Positions 36,459 through 47,297 of a stretch of 64,000 nt of DNA are shown here, piece after piece. Both the position numbers and the translations under genes were made by a program. Location: assembly GCF_000340565.2 (NCBI RefSeq), contig NZ_CP007203.1, positions 474,297-538,296 of the forward strand, read 5' to 3'. The DNA comes from Nodularia spumigena CCY9414. Its GTDB lineage: Bacteria > Cyanobacteriota > Cyanobacteriia > Cyanobacteriales > Nostocaceae. Each line of letters begins with the position of its first letter. Position 1 is the stretch's first letter. The notes below the pieces were generated by a model. The model saw only the letters and a program-made list of their open reading frames with translations. It searched no databases and had not been told where the DNA came from.

Positions 36459-37423
36459 TTACAAGTTTTCCATGATCAGTCTTAATTCCTCTAAACTTTC
36501 AACTGTGAGAATTGAACGTTGAATTATTTTTAATGTTTCAAAATCCGATATTTCTGATATTTTCGGCATGAATTTTAATCCTTCATTACCAAATTTCACT
36601 TCTAAAGATAATTCAATACTTGAGATTCTTTCTTCTCTTTTTCCTATTTGTTCTCCTCTTTGTTCCCCTTGTTTCAATATTTCTTGATACCAAGGTGATT
36701 CACGGAAAACAGCCATATCCCACCTCATGATTTCTTGAACTAAGGCACTATCTAATACAAAAGTAGCAAAAAAAGCCAGAACTGTTTCTAATTGATTTAA
36801 CTGTTCATCGGCTTTTAATAAACGCAATGCTTCCCGAATTATATAGGACTTACGCAATAACTCTCTGCAACCCTCTTTCCTTCGTGTCCTTCGCGTTCTT
36901 TGTGGTTCGTTTTTTCATGATTTTGCGTAAGTCCTGTTATAGTTTCATCTTCACCACCTTTGAGGATTGGTACAAAAGGCAGTAAAGAAGGTAAAGGTTG
37001 TTCTAAGGCAATTTTAACATCTACTTCCCAAAGATTAATTACTCGGTAATCTTGACGCACCTCCAAACCAGCAATATTTGACTGATATCGAGTTGGTATT
37101 TCTTCATTACCTGTTTTCAGAATGTTAATGAGTACAGGATAGGTGGGTAATTGATATTTTTCCTCAGCTAGTCCTGCATAAGCTCCCATTCTTCGAGGCA
37201 TTTCTGGTTTATACCGCAATTGCAGTTCATTAAGAACCAGAAATTTTCCGTATTCTTGACTCTCAGCGCGGATAAGTACATCACTTTCTCTACTAATCCA
37301 CTGAAATTCAGAATTGAGTATTTCTTTAGCAACTACATCCGGGATTTGTGTTACCCATTTTACCCAGTTGTTGGGTGCGAGACTAATTAAACGTTTGGTG
37401 CTGACATCCGCAGGTTTGGACAT
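36459..37423 (-). pseudogene. Rpn-like PD-(D/E)XK nuclease/transposase gene split by a MITE
   Basis: The 5' part (37423 to 36937; MSKPADVSTKRLISLAPNNW...ILKGGEDETI) has the nuclease-type core (ESDVLIRAESQEYGKFLVLN). The 3' part (to 36459; IREALRLLKADEQLNQLE...) has the usual helical tail with QGEQRGEQIGKREERISSIE. MITE copy 2 lies between. Removing it with one 5-bp target copy joins ...GGEDETI and IREALR... in frame, giving one ~290-residue protein. As sequenced the first half ends in a MITE-encoded tail (GLTQNHEKTN...). Confidence 0.85.
36844..36936. mobile_element. MITE copy 2 (93 bp) inside the Rpn-like gene
   Basis: Ends YAGGACTTACGCA, target duplication TTATA at 36839-36843 and 36937-36941. 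Interior contains CTTCGTGTCCTTCGCGTTCT, a member of the same dispersed CGCAAAG family that flanks the GxxExxY gene. Confidence 0.9.
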
Positions 37424-37542
37424 AAAGCTGTATAGATTTACACAACATCTGATTACACAACAGCTTAACTTTTTCTCTGCAAAAAAGCGATCGCCACCTC
37501 ACCCAACCATCCCCTAAAATCTCTAACAGATATATTAGGTAA

Positions 37543-37899
<357 letters not shown>

Positions 37900-38072
37900 T
37901 CAAACCTGAATGAATCGTGTCTTGAGATGCGATTCATTAGAAAAACTAATCATTTTTATAAGTAAAAATTTATTAAAACCCCTTTACAAAACAAAACTTA
38001 TCCTTTAAGGTAGTATTCAAGTAGGCAAGTTTACCTACCCAATTCGTAAACACGAAAAGCAATTATAAAAAT

Positions 38073-39155
38073 ATGACCACTACCTTACAACAGCGCCAAA
38101 GCGCCAACGTATGGGATCGCTTCTGCGAGTGGATTACCAGCACCGATAACCGGATTTACATCGGTTGGTTCGGCGTTCTGATGATCCCAACCCTACTAGC
38201 TGCTACCACCTGCTTCATCATCGCATTCGTAGCTGCTCCTCCAGTAGACATCGACGGTATCCGCGAACCCGTAGCTGGTTCCTTGATTTACGGAAACAAC
38301 ATCATCTCCGGTGCAGTTGTTCCTTCCTCCAACGCTATCGGCTTGCACTTCTACCCAATCTGGGAAGCAGCTTCCTTAGATGAGTGGTTGTACAACGGCG
38401 GTCCTTACCAATTGGTAATTTTCCACTTCTTGATCGGTTGCGCTTGCTACCTAGGTCGTCAGTGGGAACTATCTTACCGCTTGGGTATGCGTCCTTGGAT
38501 CTGTGTAGCTTACTCTGCGCCTTTGGCTTCTGCTACAGCAGTATTCTTAATCTACCCCATCGGACAAGGTTCATTCTCTGACGGTATGCCTTTGGGTATC
38601 TCTGGAACCTTCAACTTCATGATTGTGTTCCAAGCAGAACACAACATCTTGATGCACCCCTTCCATATGTTGGGAGTAGCTGGTGTATTCGGTGGTTCAT
38701 TATTCTCCGCAATGCACGGTTCCTTGGTGACATCTTCCTTGGTTCGTGAAACAACCGAAACCGAGTCTCAAAACTACGGTTACAAGTTCGGACAAGAAGA
38801 AGAAACCTACAACATCGTAGCTGCTCACGGTTACTTTGGTCGGTTAATCTTCCAATACGCTTCCTTCAACAACAGCCGTTCACTTCACTTCTTCCTAGCT
38901 GCTTGGCCTGTAATCGGTATCTGGTTTACCGCTTTGGGTGTCAGCACAATGGCGTTCAACTTGAACGGTTTCAACTTCAACCAATCAGTAATTGATTCTC
39001 AAGGTCGGGTTATTGCTACCTGGGCTGATGTAATCAACCGCGCTAACTTGGGTATGGAAGTAATGCACGAGCGTAACGCTCACAACTTCCCTCTAGACTT
39101 GGCTGCTGCTGATGTTGCTCCTGTTGCTTTAACAGCACCTGCTATCAACGGTTAA
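38073..39155 (+). CDS. psbA: Photosystem II D1 protein, Q130 form
   Basis: 360 residues. Key residues check out by position: Tyr161 (YZ), Asp170, His190, Ser264 in the QB site, His332, Glu333, His337, Asp342 and Ala344 around the Mn cluster. A 16-residue C-terminal extension after Ala344 would be removed by CtpA. Residue 130 is Gln (YLGRQWELS), the D1:1 or 'low-light' type, where high-light isoforms have Glu. It binds pheophytin and the electron-transfer chain of PSII. Codon use is strongly biased to C-ending codons (AAC, TTC), as in highly expressed genes, unlike neighbours. Other psbA copies are expected elsewhere. Confidence 0.99.
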   Translation: MTTTLQQRQSANVWDRFCEWITSTDNRIYIGWFGVLMIPTLLAATTCFIIAFVAAPPVDIDGIREPVAGSLIYGNNIISGAVVPSSNAIGLHFYPIWEAASLDEWLYNGGPYQLVIFHFLIGCACYLGRQWELSYRLGMRPWICVAYSAPLASATAVFLIYPIGQGSFSDGMPLGISGTFNFMIVFQAEHNILMHPFHMLGVAGVFGGSLFSAMHGSLVTSSLVRETTETESQNYGYKFGQEEETYNIVAAHGYFGRLIFQYASFNNSRSLHFFLAAWPVIGIWFTALGVSTMAFNLNGFNFNQSVIDSQGRVIATWADVINRANLGMEVMHERNAHNFPLDLAAADVAPVALTAPAING

Positions 39156-39180
39156 TTATCAAGTTTAGCTGAATGAAAAG

Positions 39181-39208
39181 CGCCTCTCAGAAATGGGGGG
39201 CGTTTTTT
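39181..39208 (+). terminator. Rho-independent terminator of psbA
   Basis: CGCCTCTC and GGGGGGCG form an 8-bp stem (two G-T pairs) with a short loop, then TTTTTT at 39203-39208, 25 bp after the stop. Confidence 0.85.
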
Positions 39209-39256
39209 AATGTATGTATAGCAAAGTGCTGAGTGCTGTAAAGCCCTGCAAACCAA

Positions 39257-39383
39257 GGCGGGTATGGCTACGCCACGCAAGCTATGACAGATATGCTCAA
39301 TTACTAATAATAATTTGAATAAACCCGCCCCTACATCAAGGCTTTCAGTAATCAACAATGTCCTAACCTCCTTGGCGGTTGCT
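39257..39383. repeat. Composite dispersed repeat between psbA and recR
   Basis: Contains GGCGGGTATGGCTACGCCAC (39257-39284 as a 28-bp unit), AACCCGCCCCTAC, and a 26-mer at 39358-39383 (ATGTCCTAACCTCCTTGGCG...). All three parts recur at 47298-47460, where the 26-mer is inverted and on the other side. 39209-39480 has no gene. Confidence 0.8.
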
Positions 39384-39500
39384 ATATGTATATTTGTGAA
39401 GATAATCTAAAACTCTTATTCTCAGCGCCTCTGCGCCTGGTGCGTGATGACTGGAAAAATGTCATCATAGTGATGGTGAAAAAATTCTGGAGATAAGACT

Positions 39501-40097
39501 ACGGTTTACGCACGTCCCTTAGCACGGTTAATTGAGCAGTTGCAACGCCTACCGGGAGTTGGCCCTAAGTCAGCCCAACGCCTAGCTCTGCACATCCTGA
39601 AGCGCCCAGAAGCAGAAGTAGAAGCTTTAGCACAAGCCCTAATTGATGCAAAAAAGCAGATAGGTTTGTGTTCTGTTTGCTTTCACCTATCTGCTGATCC
39701 TGTTTGTGAAATTTGTCGTCATCCTAACCGTGATGATACTTCAATCTGTGTGGTTGCGGATTCTCGTGATTTAATTGCTTTGGAAAAAACCCGCGAATAT
39801 AAAGGTAAGTATCACGTCTTGGGTGGGGTAATTTCCCCTATGGATGGTATTGGCCCAGAACAACTAACTATTCAAGCTTTGGTGCGGCGGGTGAGTCAAC
39901 AAAAAACCCAAGAAGTGATTATGGCAATTAGTCCGACTATTGAAGGGGAGACAACAACCCTGTATATCGGTCAGCTACTGAAACCATTTACTAAGGTGAC
40001 ACGTATCGCCTTTGGTCTGCCTGTGGGTGGGGATTTGGAATATGCCGATGAAGTGACGCTGGCAAGAGCCTTGGAAGGTCGCAGAGAGTTAGATTAA
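39501..40097 (+). CDS. recR: Recombination mediator RecR, start uncertain
   Basis: Zinc finger with four Cys ([16 protein letters not shown], ~residues 57-72), helix-hairpin-helix [15 protein letters not shown], Toprim core ([14 protein letters not shown]... [14 protein letters not shown]). RecR loads RecA with RecO in gap repair. The first available start by the standard codons is TTG 39540, but conserved residues [20 protein letters not shown] begin upstream at 39501 in the same frame, and no ATG/GTG/TTG lies between there and the stop at 39477. The coordinates given start at the first conserved codon. Either a rare start, or a change has destroyed it. Confidence 0.85.
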   Translation, partial: TVYARPLARLIEQLQRLPGVGPKSAQRLALHILKRPEAEVEALAQALIDAKKQIGLCSVCFHLSADPVCEICRHPNRDDTSICVVADSRDLIALEKTREYKGKYHVLGGVISPMDGIGPEQLTIQALVRRVSQQKTQEVIMAISPTIEGETTTLYIGQLLKPFTKVTRIAFGLPVGGDLEYADEVTLARALEGRRELD

Positions 40098-40352
40098 GTT
40101 TTATCAAGAATTGCTTAAGAACAGGCGTTGCGTGCTTAATAGTCTGCATTTTTCGAGGCTATGCTACTAAGATTACTTGCTCGTTAGCTGGGATTTCAGT
40201 AGCTTTACAGTTATTTACCTGTGGATGTGTTGAATTTCAGGTAATGCTGTAGTGCTATGAACCTTCCATTCTTTCAGTGTTACCAGAATTTCTTCACGGT
40301 GAACACTTTTATCACATATCAGTTAACACGAAGCATTCCACCAGGGGCTAAT

Positions 40353-40490
40353 TTAGCGCTCCCCTGTTTTTTCAATTGTTTCTATGACTGCTAAACCAAT
40401 ACCAGAAGCTGCTATGAGCATGACTGCTGAAAGCAAATACATATTGCTGAACATTTGGAGGGCATCTTCAAAAAACATATAGGTGGTCAT
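40353..40490 (-). CDS. Possible small membrane protein (45 residues)
   Basis: ATG 40490 with AGGTGAAGG just upstream. Reads MTTYMFFEDALQMFSNMYLL, then SAVMLIAASGIGLAVIETIE, and ends KTGER. One membrane helix (~18-37), acidic ends. It is too short for the usual gene finders, with no match I recognise among photosystem or NDH small subunits. The stop lies inside a hairpin AGGGG...CCCCT (40343-40365), a plausible terminator. Remaining sequence 40098-40352 and 40491-40950 is AT-rich with no other gene. Confidence 0.4.
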   Translation of the reverse strand: MTTYMFFEDALQMFSNMYLLSAVMLIAASGIGLAVIETIEKTGER

Positions 40491-40950
40491 TCCTTCACCT
40501 TCTCAACTTTGCGCTGCTAGTAGTTTTGGTTTTTCCACATGACTTAGTAGTTTTTGTGGAAAAATTGATATTAGTATCTTAACAAAACTTTAGCTAATTC
40601 ACGAGACCGCTCGCAGTTTTTTTTTTAAAGATTAGATGAAGTTGATCAGCTTTCTGTCACAAACAATACTGAAAAACTTTTAATGTCATCATTATGACGA
40701 GAAAATTTTACGTAAATGCTTGATTTAACCAGTTACTTAAACTACAGAACAAAAATAAATATTATGGAACTATCAAATTTACAAATATTTACGAAACGTT
40801 GATTACTGCTTCTAATATCGCTGCTATACAAAGAAGATATCTTGCAAAAATTTACTGGATAAATTATCACTTATGTGCATCCAAATCTACCTCAAGTTTT
40901 TCTGAAGTTGAAGTATTTATGAATAAATTGTAATTGGAGAATTAAACAGC

Positions 40951-41871
40951 TTACATTAAGCAGCGTTCAATTGTGGCTAAGACAGATTGGGAAAGTGATG
41001 GAAAATCATAACCACCTTCCAAACCAAAGAGAATTTTACGAGTTACTCCCAGACAAGCATCTGTAAATAAGGCATAATCTGCTGGTTGTAAATTGATACT
41101 GGCTAAAGGATCTGCCTCATTGGCATCATAACCAGCACTGACAATCAGTAAATCTGCGTGAAAGTTAGCTAAAAACGGTATTACCTTGTTTTCTATGAGT
41201 GGCTGATATGCGGTGATATCAGTACCAGGAGGTAGAGGTAGGTTTAAAACATTATCATGAAGTCCGCGTTCTGAAGCTTTGCCAGTACCGGGATAACACG
41301 GATACTGATGTAAAGAACAGTAGGCAATTTGGGGATGAGTTTCAACGATCGCCTGTGTACCATTGCCATGATGTACATCCCAATCTAAAATGGCGACACG
41401 CTTAACTCCTGGTTGTTCTAGGGCATATAAAGCGGCGATCGCTGCATTGGAAAATAAGCAAAATCCCATCCCCGTATGACTTTCAGCATGGTGTCCCGGT
41501 GGACGTGCTAGGACAAAATCCGGATTTTTTGTGGCGAGTACAGTATCAACTCCATCCATCCAAGCACTTACGGCTAACAATGCTACATCATAACTGCGCG
41601 GAGAAACTGGTGTATCACCGTCTAAATAACCGCCACCAGTAGTAGCAATTTCCTTAACTTTATTGATATAGGTTGGAGTGTGCGCTTTTAATAGTGTAGA
41701 CATTAGCGATCGCCTTTGTGATGCTGCGGTAGGCGATCGCCAAGTAATTTTTTCGGCAAAAGCGGCTGACTTGAGGGCATTAACGATGACTGTTAAGCGT
41801 TCTGGGCATTCTGGATGGTATCTTCCAGTATTGTGATCCAGAAACTCTTGAGAATAAATGACTGATAGCAT
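40951..41871 (-). CDS. HDAC-like (class II/acetoin-utilisation type) deacetylase
   Basis: 306 residues of the arginase/deacetylase fold. Zinc and catalytic signatures: RPPGHHAESHTGMGFCLFSN (the two active-site His), LDWDVHHGNGTQAI (Asp and His zinc ligands), SAGYDANEADPLAS (Asp zinc ligand) and the final GGYD of LEGGYDFPSLS. Bacterial members deacetylate acetyl-lysine proteins, polyamines or small molecules. Substrate here is unknown. The gene for a small hydrophilic protein is directly upstream. Confidence 0.92.
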   Translation of the reverse strand: MLSVIYSQEFLDHNTGRYHPECPERLTVIVNALKSAAFAEKITWRSPTAASQRRSLMSTLLKAHTPTYINKVKEIATTGGGYLDGDTPVSPRSYDVALLAVSAWMDGVDTVLATKNPDFVLARPPGHHAESHTGMGFCLFSNAAIAALYALEQPGVKRVAILDWDVHHGNGTQAIVETHPQIAYCSLHQYPCYPGTGKASERGLHDNVLNLPLPPGTDITAYQPLIENKVIPFLANFHADLLIVSAGYDANEADPLASINLQPADYALFTDACLGVTRKILFGLEGGYDFPSLSQSVLATIERCLM

Positions 41872-41926
41872 AAGGAGAAAAATATCAGCAATAAAATACT
41901 GAAATCATTTTATCCTAACTACTACC

Positions 41927-42145
41927 CTACTCTCGATCATCCATCAGTGTTTCATCAATTGGTTGCTCCAGCATTTCTGGTACTAAAGCCGGATTTCCTC
42001 GACGTTCCGCAGGCGATTGTCCTCTGATCACATCATCCATTTTCGGAGGATGTTTAATCATGTCCAGCACCTCTGGACTTAATTGAGGTGCAGCATCTTC
42101 TGGATGGGTTTTTTCCCCTGCTTTGGGAACTTTTTCCTTATTCAT
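41927..42145 (-). CDS. Small hydrophilic hypothetical protein
   Basis: 72 residues, Pro/Glu/Asp-rich, lacking hydrophobic segments: SPEVLDMIKHPPKMDDVIRG and GNPALVPEMLEQPIDETLMD. Probably disordered. Upstream A/G-rich ribosome-binding site AAGGAGTTTTC. It may be cotranscribed with the deacetylase gene 56 bp downstream. No family recognised. Confidence 0.65.
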   Translation of the reverse strand: MNKEKVPKAGEKTHPEDAAPQLSPEVLDMIKHPPKMDDVIRGQSPAERRGNPALVPEMLEQPIDETLMDDRE

Positions 42146-42314
42146 GGAAAACTCCTTGAACTGCTAGTCTTCACCTTAAGATATATTGTGGCGAGGTGTA
42201 CACTATCTTGAGGCTTAAAATTACCGTTTTTAGGCAGCGCTCAACAGTAGCTATGGTGGGTTGCACTAAAGTGTTAATTTGTAAACACTCTCTAGATATA
42301 ATAATGAAATAGAG

Positions 42315-42365
42315 GAGACGCGATCAAATAAAATATAGAAGACGCGATTTATCGCGTCTCTACAA
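42315..42365. repeat. Inverted repeat GACGCGAT...ATCGCGTC region
   Basis: GAGACGCGATCAAATAAAAT at ~42316 and AGACGCGATTTATCGCGTCT at ~42342. Part of a 730-bp gap (42146-42878) before gyrA which holds repeats and AT-rich DNA. The gyrA promoter must lie in its last ~250 bp. Confidence 0.6.
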
Positions 42366-42495
42366 AAGCAAATAATTAATTAACTACAGAAGATAAATTA
42401 CTAAATGCTATGGTTACGCGCATCTATGGCTAGGTCATACCAGCGATTATGGGGAATTGATATGGCAATCCTAAATCAGTTATCACCCCAAAGAA

Positions 42496-42528
42496 AGATA
42501 CCCGACTTCTTTAAGAAGTCGGGTATCT
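42496..42528. repeat. Perfect 33-bp palindrome, sister of 2211-2243
   Basis: AGATACCCGACTTCTT, one base, and the complement. Differs from the copy at 2211 by compensated changes on both arms (T-A for C-G), so the pairing is conserved, which suggests selection for the hairpin or concerted spread. Confidence 0.8.
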
Positions 42529-42878
42529 GAGTCAATTGGATAATATTTTATTGATTAATAAAATATTACTAATTAATTTATTGGGCGGATAAAATGCATT
42601 TATAATAAACTTTTTAAATAAAGGATGTGATAGATTATTTTCTATAAAAAAAATACCCTAAAAAGTTACTTGTGAAAATTTTTATATAGCAGCAAATAAA
42701 AATTTAACTTTTAAAGTTTAAATTCTGATGTTTGAGCTAGTTACTTGATCGGCCAAACACAACTCTATGTGTTAGAATGTTAACAAAATATGGCAATTAT
42801 TCAAGATTAATTGAGAATAATTTGACGCTTGCAAAAGCGTAAGGGCTAAAATCTACATTTTTTGGAGTTTTTTAGGTT

Positions 42879-45521
42879 ATGACAACCTCACAGGAGAGGA
42901 TTATCCCGACAGACTTGCGGAACGAAATGTCCCAGTCTTATCTGGAATACGCCATGAGTGTTATTGTGGGTCGGGCGCTCCCAGATGCCAGGGATGGTCT
43001 GAAACCTGTGCATCGTCGCATCCTCTACGCAATGCACGAGTTGGGTCTGATGCACGATCGCCCGTTTCGGAAATGCGCCCGTGTAGTCGGGGAAGTGTTG
43101 GGTAAATATCACCCCCACGGCGATACAGCAGTGTATGATGCTTTGGTGCGGATGGCACAGGATTTTTCTATGCGATCGCCCCTAATTAACGGGCATGGTA
43201 ACTTTGGTTCAGTAGACAACGATCCGCCGGCGGCAATGCGGTACACAGAATGTCGCTTGCAAGCCTTAACGAATCTATCCCTACTGCAAGACATTGAATC
43301 AGAAACCGTAGATTTCATCGATAACTTCGACGGTTCCCAACAAGAACCCACAGTATTACCATCACGCATCCCCCAATTATTGCTCAATGGTTCGTCCGGA
43401 ATTGCCGTGGGGATGGCTACCAATATTCCTCCCCACAACTTGGGCGAATTAATTGATGGTTTGGTGGCACTGATTCATAATCCAGAGATCACCGACCTGG
43501 AGTTAATGGACTATATTCACGGGCCGGACTTTCCCACCGGGGCGCAGGTTTTAGGAACATCTGGCATTCGGGAAGCTTACACCACTGGACGCGGTTCCAT
43601 TACCATGCGTGGTGTCGCCACCATTGAAACCGTCCAACAACGAGGACGGCAGGATCGGGAAGCAATTATTATCACCGAACTGCCCTACCAAACCAACAAA
43701 GCGGCGTTGATTGAAAAAATCGCCGATATGGTGAATGAGAAGCGGTTAGAGGGCATTGCAGACATCCGCGACGAAAGCGATCGCGACGGTATGAGAATCG
43801 TTATCGAACTGAAACGCGATTCTTATCCCCGTGTAGTCCTCAACAACCTCTACAAGCAAACCCCACTGCAAGCCAACTTTGGGGCAAATATGCTGGCGTT
43901 GGTGAATGGGAAACCGGAAATTCTCAACCTGAAGAAGTTCTTAGAAGTCTTCTTAGATTTCCGCATCGAATCCATTACCAGACGCACCCGCTACGAACTG
44001 CGAAAAGCTGAAGCCCGTGATCATCTCTTACAAGGGTTATTAATTGCTTTATCCCAGTTAGATGAAATTATCGTTTTAATTCGTCACGCACCCGACGCAC
44101 CCACAGCCAAAGGAGAGTTAATTACCAACTACGGGCTGTCAGAAGTGCAAGCTGACGCTATTTTGCAGATGCAGCTGCGACGTTTAACTGCCCTAGAAGC
44201 AGATAAGATTCGTCAAGAACACGAAGACTTACAAACGCAGATTGCAGATTTGCAGGATATATTGGCACGGCGAGAACGGATACTAGAAATCATTGAAACC
44301 GAAATCGCTCAGTTAAAAGAGAGCTTTTCCACACCCCGGCGCACAGTAATTTTACCCGGAGAAGGCGAAATAGATGAGCGTGATTTGATTGCCAATGAAA
44401 AAGCGATCATTTTAGTGACAGAGCAAGGTTACATCAAACGGATGCCTGTCAACACCTTTGAAGCTCAAAGCCGTGCTACCAGAGGTAAAGCTGCTGCTAA
44501 GGTCAAAGATGATGATACCATTGAGCATTTCTTGACTTGCTGCGACCACGATAGTATTTTATTCTTTAGCGATCGCGGTGTCGTCTACTGCCTCAAAGCC
44601 TATCAAATTCCCGTGAGTTCGCGTACCAGTCGCGGTACAGCCATTGTACAAATGCTGCCCATTCCCAGGGAAGAAAAAATCACCTCAATTGTCCCCGTAG
44701 ACGAGTTTAGCCGGGAAGAATATCTAGTGATGCTCACCAAGGGCGGCAACATTAAGAAAACCGAACTAGCCTCATTTAGTAACATCAGGGCTAACGGCTT
44801 AATTGCCATTTCTCTCGAAGAAGGCGACCAACTGCGCTGGGTGCGACGGGCGCGAGTAGAGGACAGCATCTTAGTTGGTTCTCGTCTAGGTATGGCCATT
44901 CACTTTAGATGTACCCATGAACAGTTGCGTCCTTTAAGTAGAGCAACTCGTGGAGTCAGGGCTATGAAACTGAAGAAAGGGGATGAATTGGTAGGAATGG
45001 ATATACTTCCAGCCGCCATTCTGGACACCTTAAATACAGATGAACCCGAAACCGCAGAAATCGAAGCCGTAGAAATCGAAGCCGTAGAAATCGAAGCCGT
45101 AGAAATCGAAGCCGTAGAAACCGAAAATCAGGAGGAAACCGCAGAAGTAACAAGTACCGGCAGTATAGGCCCTTGGGTGTTGGTAATTACAATGGGCGGA
45201 TATGGCAAACGCGTTCCAGTGGCTCAATTCCGACTGCAAAACCGTGCCGGTCAGGGTTTAATGGCTACCAAATTCAAAAACCGTAAAGGCAAAGACAAAT
45301 TAGCCACTTTACGCATTGTTAATAATGATCACGATGAAATCATGATGGTAACAAAGCGTGGTATTATCATCCGTCAAGCAGTGAATGCGATTTCTATACA
45401 ATCGCGGTCAGCCACTGGCGTAAGAGTGCAGCGTCTCGATGAAGAAGATGCCATTAACGGTGTAGCCATAGTTCCTCCTGATGCAGTTGATGATGTTGAT
45501 GTGGTGGAAGAAGCTGAGTAA
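42879..45521 (+). CDS. gyrA: DNA gyrase subunit A
   Basis: 880 residues. Catalytic Tyr122 ([11 protein letters not shown]) is at the same number as in E. coli. Quinolone-region residues are Thr83 and Asp87 ([13 protein letters not shown]). The coiled-coil and the six-bladed beta-pinwheel C-terminal domain follow. The GyrA box is QSRATRGK (~532-539) instead of the canonical QRRGGKG. An insertion between blades holds an EIEAV minisatellite (~residues 727-745). It forms A2B2 with GyrB elsewhere and introduces negative supercoils. The 3' end overlaps lnt by up to 41 bp. Confidence 0.93.
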   Translation: MTTSQERIIPTDLRNEMSQSYLEYAMSVIVGRALPDARDGLKPVHRRILYAMHELGLMHDRPFRKCARVVGEVLGKYHPHGDTAVYDALVRMAQDFSMRSPLINGHGNFGSVDNDPPAAMRYTECRLQALTNLSLLQDIESETVDFIDNFDGSQQEPTVLPSRIPQLLLNGSSGIAVGMATNIPPHNLGELIDGLVALIHNPEITDLELMDYIHGPDFPTGAQVLGTSGIREAYTTGRGSITMRGVATIETVQQRGRQDREAIIITELPYQTNKAALIEKIADMVNEKRLEGIADIRDESDRDGMRIVIELKRDSYPRVVLNNLYKQTPLQANFGANMLALVNGKPEILNLKKFLEVFLDFRIESITRRTRYELRKAEARDHLLQGLLIALSQLDEIIVLIRHAPDAPTAKGELITNYGLSEVQADAILQMQLRRLTALEADKIRQEHEDLQTQIADLQDILARRERILEIIETEIAQLKESFSTPRRTVILPGEGEIDERDLIANEKAIILVTEQGYIKRMPVNTFEAQSRATRGKAAAKVKDDDTIEHFLTCCDHDSILFFSDRGVVYCLKAYQIPVSSRTSRGTAIVQMLPIPREEKITSIVPVDEFSREEYLVMLTKGGNIKKTELASFSNIRANGLIAISLEEGDQLRWVRRARVEDSILVGSRLGMAIHFRCTHEQLRPLSRATRGVRAMKLKKGDELVGMDILPAAILDTLNTDEPETAEIEAVEIEAVEIEAVEIEAVETENQEETAEVTSTGSIGPWVLVITMGGYGKRVPVAQFRLQNRAGQGLMATKFKNRKGKDKLATLRIVNNDHDEIMMVTKRGIIIRQAVNAISIQSRSATGVRVQRLDEEDAINGVAIVPPDAVDDVDVVEEAE
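45055..45120 (+). repeat. 15-bp minisatellite inside gyrA
   Basis: About four and a half units of GTAGAAATCGAAGCC, encoding (V/A)EIEA pentapeptides in an acidic loop of the C-terminal domain. Length in multiples of three keeps the frame. Confidence 0.95.
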
Positions 45522-47061
45522 AAAACACAGGGAGAAGCTAAAAGTCTTACTCCCTTACTTCATCGCCTTAGCCAGTGGTGTATCAATGGGGCTAACAGTA
45601 GCCCCAGTCGGTGCATGGTTTTTGGCATGGATTGCCCTAGCGCCCCTGTGGGTATTAGTTCTGACCTCTACCTCATCTCCCCTCCTCCTAGCCCTCGCCT
45701 GGGGTGTGGGCTATCACGGAGTCGCCCTATCCTGGATTACTGGCATTCATCCAATGAATTGGTTGGGCGTTCCTTGGTTGCCGAGTTTAGCAATTACCCT
45801 ATTTTGTTGGTCATTTATCAGCCTTTACGGGGGTTCCCTCGTTACCCTCTGGGCGGCTGCTATGACTCGTTTCACTGTAAAAAACACTTGGCAACGTGTT
45901 CTATTTGGTACAGCCATTTGGTGCGCCTTAGAAAGCCTTTGGAGTGCAAGCCCCCTGTGGTGGAGTTCACTAGCTTATACCCAAAGTCCTCACAACCTCG
46001 TAATATTACACCTCGGTCAACTCTCCGGCGCGAACACAGTCACAGCCGCCATAGTTGCAGTCAATGGATTCATAGCCGAAGCATGGATAAACGCCAAAAC
46101 TTCCTCTGCGCCTCTGCGGTTCGTAAAAAATAAAAACTTAACCTCCGCCGCAGCAATATTAATCACCCTACACCTCCTGGGTTTTTACTTATACAGCCGT
46201 CCCCTAGCCCAACCACCAGAAGCCGCATTAAAAGTGGGAATTATTCAAGGTAACATCCCCAACGAAATTAAACTTATACCCCAAGGTTTGCGACAGGCGA
46301 TCGCAGGTTACACCACCGGATATTACAATCTAGTAGATCAAGGTGTAGATGCAGTCCTCACCCCAGAAACCGCCTTACCATACTTCCAGCGTGACTTACC
46401 CAACACCAGCTTAGTGCAAGCAGTGACAGAAAAAGGCGTAGTTGCTTGGGTTGGAGCTTTTGGACAAAGAGAACGCAGCTATACAAATAGTTTATTTACC
46501 TTCACTGGTAACGGTGAAATTTTCAGCCGCTACGACAAAACCAAATTAGTCCCATTAGGCGAGTATATACCCTTTGAGGGGATTTTCGGCGGGATAGTTC
46601 AACGCTTATCACCTTTAAATGCCCACCAAGTCCCAGGTAAAACAAATCAGATATTTGATACCCCCTTTGGTCGGGCGATAGTTGGTATCTGTTACGACTC
46701 GGCGTTTCCTGAATTATTTCGCCGTCAAGCTGCGGTCGGTGGGCAATTTATTCTCAGTGCTTCTAATGATGCTCATTATACCGCATCTATGCCATTTCAG
46801 CATCACGCCTTAGATATGATGCGGGCAATTGAAACCGATAGATGGTCAGTGCGGGCGACGAATACGGGATATTCAGCCTTTGTAGATCCTCATGGTCGCA
46901 CTTTATGGTTATCTGGATATAACACCTACCAAACTCATGCCCAAACCATATACAGACGGCAAACTCAGACTTTGTATGTGCGTTGGGGCGATTGGTTGAC
47001 AGTTTTGTTGCTGGGTTTAAATATATTTATTTATACTGTTTTTTTTATAAAAAAAGCATAA
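45481..47061 (+). CDS. lnt: Apolipoprotein N-acyltransferase
   Basis: 526 residues. An N-terminal membrane half (~20-235, several helices, [20 protein letters not shown]) is followed by a nitrilase-like C-terminal domain with the catalytic Glu ([10 protein letters not shown]), Lys ([16 protein letters not shown]) and Cys ([13 protein letters not shown]). It adds the third acyl chain to lipoproteins in the inner membrane. Four in-frame ATGs lie between 45481 and 45499 and all overlap the gyrA 3' end, so 45499 is equally likely. The loop [14 protein letters not shown] (~46104-46133) is encoded by a dispersed repeat inserted in frame. Confidence 0.92.
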   Translation: MQLMMLMWWKKLSKKHREKLKVLLPYFIALASGVSMGLTVAPVGAWFLAWIALAPLWVLVLTSTSSPLLLALAWGVGYHGVALSWITGIHPMNWLGVPWLPSLAITLFCWSFISLYGGSLVTLWAAAMTRFTVKNTWQRVLFGTAIWCALESLWSASPLWWSSLAYTQSPHNLVILHLGQLSGANTVTAAIVAVNGFIAEAWINAKTSSAPLRFVKNKNLTSAAAILITLHLLGFYLYSRPLAQPPEAALKVGIIQGNIPNEIKLIPQGLRQAIAGYTTGYYNLVDQGVDAVLTPETALPYFQRDLPNTSLVQAVTEKGVVAWVGAFGQRERSYTNSLFTFTGNGEIFSRYDKTKLVPLGEYIPFEGIFGGIVQRLSPLNAHQVPGKTNQIFDTPFGRAIVGICYDSAFPELFRRQAAVGGQFILSASNDAHYTASMPFQHHALDMMRAIETDRWSVRATNTGYSAFVDPHGRTLWLSGYNTYQTHAQTIYRRQTQTLYVRWGDWLTVLLLGLNIFIYTVFFIKKA

Positions 47062-47297
47062 CAAAAAACTGTAATTCTAAGTAATATCACTATCTTAACT
47101 TAGTTCATGTAAGTAGCAACTAACTTCATTTTCGCAATGTTATAACTGTCAGTTAAGGTGATATGTTTTCTTTGATTTTGGGTATTATGTATGAATGAAT
47201 GTTTAAGAATGTTTAAAGTCAGGAATTTTGGCGATTTTTTTAAGTAATCATACATATGAACGTAAAAATATAAGTAAAAACTCTAAATTGATCCTAC

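Noticed and set aside
37980-38072. psbA promoter elements (TTTACA, TAGTAT and a GTAGG...CCTAC dyad)
   Set aside because: Spacing does not fit a standard -35/-10 pair well enough to call positions.
44962-45239. Antisense frames over the gyrA minisatellite rich in Arg/Phe or Gly/Phe
   Set aside because: Low-complexity shadows produced by the 15-bp repeat on the other strand.
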